This document shows positions 32,201 through 35,780 of a DNA stretch of 35,780 nt, in pieces. The stretch comes from Verrucomicrobiota bacterium (GTDB lineage: Bacteria > Verrucomicrobiota > Kiritimatiellia > JAHIZV01): assembly GCA_018814445.1 (NCBI GenBank), contig JAHIZV010000042.1, forward strand, positions 1 through 35,780, written 5' to 3'. Numbering within the stretch: position 1 is the stretch's first letter; the number at the start of each line of letters is the position of its first letter. A program made the position numbers and the translations under genes. Below the pieces are notes generated by a model. It worked only from the letters and a program-made list of their open reading frames with translations, searched no databases and had not been told where the DNA came from.

Positions 32201-33747
32201 GCCATCCAATTCGCCGAAAGAAGTCCGGAAGACGTTGCCTTCACCCGTTCGATCGAAGGGCCATTCCCGTCCGCTCCAGTCGGCCATGGCGGCTTATCGT
32301 CATAATCCACCGCGTCCATGGGAACGCCGTCGGGATTCCTCAGCGTGATTGTTTCACCACCGTTCTTGAGCAGTCCGGGCCAATCCCCGATAACGTTGGT
32401 GATTCCGTACAGATTCGTGATCGCGGACGAGGAGGCGCAGATTACGAGATAGCTGGTGGGGCCTACGACCGTACCCGGAGGATTTGTGAATCCGACGCCA
32501 TCGATAATCCAGCCGGACAGATCCATATTGCTGTACGAAGAATTGTACAACTCGACATATTCGTAGACTTGTTCGTTCGACTGTACGGGATGATACATGA
32601 TCTCGTTGATGACCACGACGCCAGGCCGCGGCGCACTGTTCGATGCGCCCGTTCCCGTCCGGAACGTCTCGACGTCGGAAGGATTGGTTGTGCCAAACGT
32701 CAGGCTCTCAAGCGGGAAGAAATCCCCCGTCCCGTCGGGGTGCCGCCCCAGAGACACCCCGTTTTCAGTTGCCTCGAAAGAGATGAAATCCACCAGCCTC
32801 AAATCGTTAGTCGATGTCAGGGGAGCAGTCAGATACGTGTCGTCGCCGAATGAACTGAGCGCGAATGCGGTGTTGTTGCTGTCGAAGAACTGGTTCGTAT
32901 TGAACTGATACTCATACAATACGCCGTAGGAACCGGCGGAGACCGTGATATTGGTGATGCGGTACTTGCGAGGATAGACAATGGAGTCGCTGAGATACCA
33001 TCCGGTCAGATCGATTGAGCCGGCACTGAGGTTCTTGAACTCAACAGCGTCCTCCTGCGGATAATCGGTGTGAGCGAGAAGTTCGTTAATGACAATGTCC
33101 GCGGCCCAGTACGCATCCGTCTCGCCCGGGGCCCCGTAGAGGCGATCGCTGGAGCACCAGTTCGCCGGATCATCCGGATCTCCGCCGAGATTGGAAAGAA
33201 CCAGCGAGCTTCCGTTGCCATCCGCACGCTTGGACCATTCTCCCGCGTCACTGTACTTCACGGAAAACAGAGACACATCGTTCGAGTCTGAAAGCTCGAC
33301 AGTCTCACCCCCGTTGGCCAGCTGCCCGGTGAAGTTCCCCGGAGCCGTTCCCGAAACGACGCCGTATCGACCTGTGAACGCTCCGATGTCGCGTATCACC
33401 ACAACTCGTTCACCGGCGTTCAACACGTAGGAGTCGGCGAATGCGTATGCGATGCCATCGCTGAAGTAGGCTCCTTTCAGATCGTATGGTGAAGCACCTG
33501 CGTTAAGGAGTTCGATAAACTCGAGATCCCCGCCAGCGACAGTATTACTCCCTCCAAGTGGATCAGGAGCATCGGGAGGATTGTACATGATCTCGCTGAA
33601 GACGATCGTCTGTGCGCCGGACTGATATCCTGCGCAGAGTGGCAGGAGCAGACATAGAAGCCCCGCAATGCATACGAATATGCACTTCCCCCTTCCGCGC
33701 TTTCCGAACGCGTTTGACGAAGCTATACCCAAGTTGATTTCCTGCAC
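29209..33747 (-). CDS. Giant secreted lamin-tail-domain / CotH-like protein with C-terminal calcium-binding repeats
   Basis: A 1512-residue exported protein. After a long basic n-region and a signal peptide core (CIFVCIAGLLCLLLPLCAG) it has three lamin-tail domains (about 47-190, 215-350, 375-500; signature INEIMYHP / INELLAH / DLSGWIIDG), a jelly-roll-like region (about 540-690), a CotH-like domain (about 810-1130; VRHRGRDVTG, PFVRHVCLWIDGG, ITEELERPTGGFL, PWDVDLSFS) and a fourth lamin-tail domain (about 1195-1310, VLTEIMYDPDKGSEYLEFYN). The C-terminus has two EF-hand-like loops, DLDGDGLIDIWE and DYDMDGLPNGDEF. CotH proteins are atypical kinases; the usual KK..r lysine strand is not evident here (RTGVALRMFDD instead), so activity is uncertain. 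The start is GTG 33747, lying in a hairpin. TTG 33732, with AGGA upstream, is an alternative. Confidence 0.8.
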   Translation of the reverse strand: MQEINLGIASSNAFGKRGRGKCIFVCIAGLLCLLLPLCAGYQSGAQTIVFSEIMYNPPDAPDPLGGSNTVAGGDLEFIELLNAGASPYDLKGAYFSDGIAYAFADSYVLNAGERVVVIRDIGAFTGRYGVVSGTAPGNFTGQLANGGETVELSDSNDVSLFSVKYSDAGEWSKRADGNGSSLVLSNLGGDPDDPANWCSSDRLYGAPGETDAYWAADIVINELLAHTDYPQEDAVEFKNLSAGSIDLTGWYLSDSIVYPRKYRITNITVSAGSYGVLYEYQFNTNQFFDSNNTAFALSSFGDDTYLTAPLTSTNDLRLVDFISFEATENGVSLGRHPDGTGDFFPLESLTFGTTNPSDVETFRTGTGASNSAPRPGVVVINEIMYHPVQSNEQVYEYVELYNSSYSNMDLSGWIIDGVGFTNPPGTVVGPTSYLVICASSSAITNLYGITNVIGDWPGLLKNGGETITLRNPDGVPMDAVDYDDKPPWPTGADGNGPSIERVKATSSGLLSANWMASRAETNWQTLVWTQQAVSGSADVRLWVDFEGMCWVDDVSVRKNGSGPNLVSNGGFEAGMTGWSAISNHAQSRVESGAGIGGGAALAVNGNLTRILDFINGSLPVLYYGDAYTNRVVSSSFSINSGSDYVVRLSYQRRGAGENLHVRFDGSEQAVFLGHRGSPGTANDLSANALPLGITDVWHDSNRIGAGTANVIRAEFNDPSAISTCRLRYRTVSTGDYEFTDADYVSLAMTNAGGGIFSVAMPAFSTNWTLVRYHVSATATNGYEVRSPRLDDSSRDYGYWVEADPVQTKLPNWHLLIDGNDVVYPIAQRATAISPEGQVFPDVQVRHRGRDVTGVGRTRTGVALRMFDDRLYDSWFGKSQDGTNFRNRKNDLLDNYRRVLNEHISYGLQRTMGLPTPFVRHVCLWIDGGATITEELERPTGGFLANHGMDSGDYISRAGYTGRNMVDGDETLDNFSGMNYLMETATGAAMVEAVRTNIWYEPVRHSMALVSMIADGDQFFSWNMFQHRRASDGRWAQYPWDVDLSFSTGTITETGTYLPHLHPYYESPAHGSIWDTNFARPMGRTFFYQETGPGSEYTLPFRHRHQMTLWRYCHTMFTTNYLYPVIDDLVSNLSPAYLEIGWTPIWLNTAATNMKNFVNERRDFYMNGSWSDKDTNIWNIANIYEPTNIVLTEIMYDPDKGSEYLEFYNTWTQTIDMSWWKLQAGGESYHLPHGTMLPPTSYLVIADSQWELTNDFSELSDGSEMIVRYLGMPIWDRPIVFLTNSEYATRVVEIPDLTLPNVGANIRLYDLRSNLIDQVTYGISAPWPAAKGSSLELVHAADDNSSASSWRRSFFIGTPGSGNTASNDLDGDGLIDIWEQTIVDDAPGVPTNIFEVLPGGDYDMDGLPNGDEFVLGTDPTVDDGTNALIHIAGSNGDLLVEFDTFTVSGAGYDYYSNRYYTLEESAQLVTGTPWGVVGALSKVVGTGDRIVYTNSAADNAGMYRFDVDLPPGR

Positions 33748-33769
33748 GGGCGCCTATTCTCCGCCCGTG
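33745..33769 (-). promoter_or_regulatory. Hairpin over the start of the lamin-tail/CotH gene
   Basis: CACGGGCG and CGCCCGTG form a perfect 8-bp stem with a 9-nt loop. On the mRNA the stem contains the GTG start, and the candidate GGAG lies at the stem-loop border. It could restrict translation, or favour the downstream TTG start. Confidence 0.4.
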
Positions 33770-33837
33770 TATGTGAATATACACCGTTAGCGCATTTCGT
33801 GCAATCCAAGGGGTTTACGGATGACCGCCCTGCGAAA

Positions 33838-35199
33838 CTACCGGACTGATCCACTCAGATCAGTCCCTGTCGCTTCCTGGAGTCCGATCACAGCCTGTTG
33901 GCATTCGAAGTTGCAGCGAAGGGACTCGCGCTGTGCTTCGACGAGAGATTTCTCGAGGTCAAAAGTAAGCTCGGGGTCGACTCCTTCCTCACTGCGCACG
34001 TCCTTCAGAAGGGACTCCATTTCCTGCGTAATGCCACCCGTCTCTTCGTGAAAGCGATTGAGATCAGCTTGCGCGCGCCTCAACGAGCCGAGTGCGTCGA
34101 CAACCTGGATGCGTATTTCGCTCCGCAGCCCTTCAAGACGCGCCTCCATCTCCGCGGCCTGCGCGGATCTGACATCCTCCTCACCATCAAACCATGAGAA
34201 AACCGGCACCTCAAAGGCGGCCTGCACGAACCACGACTCGTTTCCTTCGTCTCTCTGCTCGTCTGATATTCCGCCTTGAATATGAGCAAACCACGGCCAG
34301 CGTCCCCGCTTGATCTCACTCAAGCCGGCTTGCGCGGAGCGCACTTCGGCTTCGGCCGCGGTCAGAAGTTGTCGATTCGCCATCGCCAACGAAATCAACT
34401 CCTGTTCATCAAGTTGGTCCGCGTTTACGTCCTGTCGCTGATCCGGCTCAATCAAATTAACGTTGTCCAGCGCCGCCCCGCCCAGCCGATGGCCAAGCTG
34501 TGCCCGCATCAGATCCAGTTCGCGGCGGCGTGTATCGCGAGCGGAGGCAGCTTCAAGGTAGTCCAGCCCGGCCGAGAGGCTCTCCCCGGTCGTCGCTTCG
34601 CCCGCCGCGCTTTTCTCTTTGAAGAAAGTCTTCCGATCAAGGTTGAGGCGGGCCAGCCTGCTCAGAAGCCCGATGTCTTTTTCGAGATAGGAGATTCGGG
34701 CGAACAGGCGCATGACCTCCACTGCGATTCCGCGTTCCGCGACAGCCAATTCGGCCGCGGCAGCGGAAATGGATGCATCCCCGCCGCTCTTGCGAGCGGA
34801 GGCGACGAATGGGTTAGGAGGATAGAGACGCAAGGCATACTGATATTGCTCGTACTGTTCTATCATCCTCATACCGCCCGGCAACGAGGTGCGTTCCACT
34901 TCCTCATAGTCAAAGCGGAGTTGCGGATCCCTCATTTCCCACGCCGCGCCGCGCTGGGCGCGAGCCACGTCAACGGCGGCATTCCAGCTGCCGAGACGCG
35001 GATCTGACTGAAGAGCAATCCGGATTGCGGTTCCCTCATCCAGCTTTGCGGGAATCTCAATCTTCGGGGGTATGGCAGTACTTTCGTAGACCTGCGGCAA
35101 TGACGGCTCCTGAGCGGCGGGAGCGACACAACCGGCGAGCAGAACAGAGACAAGAAATGAAGACACCCACGACTGCCACATGATAACACGTTCATTCAT
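33838..35199 (-). CDS. TolC-family outer-membrane efflux lipoprotein
   Basis: A 453-residue outer-membrane factor of tripartite efflux pumps. The signal peptide ends in a lipobox (SVLLAGC, Cys at about residue 23), so it is lipid-anchored like OprM/CusC. Two homologous halves, each with a long helical hairpin, are visible: LDEGTAIRIALQSDPRL with AAVDVARAQRG in the first, and LISLAMANRQLLTAAEAEVR with AQAGLSEIKRG in the second. FVQAAFEVPVFSWFDGEEDV and the final QRESLRCNFECQQAVIGLQE helix complete the fold. It starts 12 nt after the stop of the HlyD-type adaptor, so the two are an operon; the inner-membrane transporter would lie beyond the window. Substrate unknown. A CusC-like role in metal efflux is one possibility. 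Confidence 0.9.
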   Translation of the reverse strand: MNERVIMWQSWVSSFLVSVLLAGCVAPAAQEPSLPQVYESTAIPPKIEIPAKLDEGTAIRIALQSDPRLGSWNAAVDVARAQRGAAWEMRDPQLRFDYEEVERTSLPGGMRMIEQYEQYQYALRLYPPNPFVASARKSGGDASISAAAAELAVAERGIAVEVMRLFARISYLEKDIGLLSRLARLNLDRKTFFKEKSAAGEATTGESLSAGLDYLEAASARDTRRRELDLMRAQLGHRLGGAALDNVNLIEPDQRQDVNADQLDEQELISLAMANRQLLTAAEAEVRSAQAGLSEIKRGRWPWFAHIQGGISDEQRDEGNESWFVQAAFEVPVFSWFDGEEDVRSAQAAEMEARLEGLRSEIRIQVVDALGSLRRAQADLNRFHEETGGITQEMESLLKDVRSEEGVDPELTFDLEKSLVEAQRESLRCNFECQQAVIGLQEATGTDLSGSVR

Positions 35200-35211
35200 A
35201 AAAGATCAGGG

Positions 35212-35780
35212 CTACTCCTCAGCAGCAGTTTGATTCTTCTGAGAAACGAGCGGGAATCCGAATCTGCGTTCGGAGCCCAGTATCTGTATGGACACGGCTT
35301 CGCCCGGAAGAAAATCCGTTTCCTCGTCCGGAACCAGTATAACCCGGCGGCCGCGCACGACCTGGCCAGGCACGGGGCTGACCCGGCCCGGCAAAGGAAG
35401 AATCTCCGGCCCCATCGCCGTGACGGTCGCTGACAGCGGCGGAAGCTTTCTGGTGGGATGCAGGATATCCGCTTTCATTCCGACCGATATGTCGTGGGCC
35501 TGGATCTCGGGAAGGAAGCCTATAATCTGGGTCGATCCCTTCACGACAACGGTCACCACACTTTCTCCCGCGGGGATGACCTCGCCTTGCACATGAAGCA
35601 CGCGCGATATATAGCCGTCGGCACTTGCGCGGAGCATGAAGCTGTCCTTCTTCAACTGAAGCAGCCCGAAACGTTCCGTGGTGTTCGTTCCCCCTTCATC
35701 CGGCCGAGAGACAGCGCCGAACCACCGTTTCGCCTCAGCCTGTTGCCTCTGCACGTCCGCGAGTTCACTCTTTAGTTGAG
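35212..35780 (-). CDS. HlyD/RND-type periplasmic adaptor subunit, C-terminal part (5' truncated by window edge)
   Basis: An open frame runs off the right edge and gives about 188 residues of the C-terminal part of a membrane-fusion protein. It begins in coiled-coil-like sequence (QLKSELADVQRQQAEAKRWF), passes into the returning lipoyl-like half (LRASADGYISRVLHVQGEVI, PAGESVVTVV) and then a beta-barrel/membrane-proximal domain (GMKADILHP, LPPLSATVTAMGPEIL, FLPGEAVSIQIL). Such proteins bridge an inner-membrane pump to a TolC-type channel. The internal GTG at 35754 is not the true start. It is co-oriented and 12 nt upstream of the TolC-family gene, completing two thirds of a tripartite export system. 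Confidence 0.85.
   Translation of the reverse strand, partial: QLKSELADVQRQQAEAKRWFGAVSRPDEGGTNTTERFGLLQLKKDSFMLRASADGYISRVLHVQGEVIPAGESVVTVVVKGSTQIIGFLPEIQAHDISVGMKADILHPTRKLPPLSATVTAMGPEILPLPGRVSPVPGQVVRGRRVILVPDEETDFLPGEAVSIQILGSERRFGFPLVSQKNQTAAEE

Noticed and set aside
1-35780. CRISPR array, tRNA, rRNA, integrase or intact transposase
   Set aside because: No regularly spaced repeats, cloverleaf with a T-arm sequence, rRNA signature or transposase motif was seen in the intergenic regions.

Overview
The window is about 35.8 kb of gene-dense, roughly 57% GC bacterial chromosome. It carries a TIGR04138-type (Minf_1886, 'Planctomycetes/Verrucomicrobia') family protein, a DUF1844 protein, and a very large secreted lamin-tail/CotH protein with terminal calcium-binding repeats. 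Together these point to a Gram-negative member of the PVC superphylum, most likely a Kiritimatiellota- or Verrucomicrobiota-like lineage. This placement is inference from gene families, not a phylogeny. A perfect AAGGAGGT ribosome binding site ahead of the second SPFH gene shows normal Shine-Dalgarno use; GTG and TTG starts also occur.

Layout. Bases 2-1288 are the 3' half of leuS, convergent with a cold-shock protein gene (1543-1740, -) that has its own intrinsic terminator. Bases 1741-2777 are a decayed accessory patch: a MazF toxin remnant, a solo copy of a repeat-element end, and the C-terminal fragment of an STN/secretin-like protein. Bases 2778-6436 (-) are a three-gene operon: a small membrane protein and two paralogous SPFH/band-7 proteins. 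A GFA-like zinc protein (6622-7023, +) and a six-hairpin glycosidase-like protein (7085-9526, -) converge on a terminator. A 147-bp MITE-like element sits at 9661-9807. A promoter at 10175-10203 then starts a run of +-strand genes: a small membrane protein not obvious to gene callers, TIGR04138, M16 peptidase, DUF1844 and M15-like peptidase, followed by DUF805 and a membrane-anchored EEP-fold hydrolase. A second, secreted EEP hydrolase converges from the other side.

The most interesting region is 17466-26846. A TTGACA/TATGCT promoter with an operator-like palindrome leads into a ~180-nt leader able to form mutually exclusive hairpins. After it come an NfrB-like inner-membrane glycosyltransferase with two C-terminal MshEN-type c-di-GMP-binding cassettes, an NfrA-like TPR/beta-barrel outer-membrane protein (4-bp ATGA overlap), a secreted DUF4434 protein of the E. 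coli YbcH type, and a REC-GAF-GGDEF-REC-HD-GYP regulator that could both make and destroy c-di-GMP. This has the gene content and order of the enterobacterial nfrB-nfrA-ybcH exopolysaccharide locus, with its own c-di-GMP enzyme attached. I propose it is a self-contained, locally c-di-GMP-controlled polysaccharide synthesis and export system.

After that come a type I phosphodiesterase-like protein (-), a sugar-nucleotide epimerase/dehydratase (+), the 1512-residue lamin-tail/CotH secreted protein (-), and a TolC-family lipoprotein preceded by a HlyD-type adaptor (-) that runs off the window. Short dispersed repeats lie at four of the five convergent gene junctions. No rRNA, tRNA, CRISPR array, integrase or intact insertion sequence was seen.
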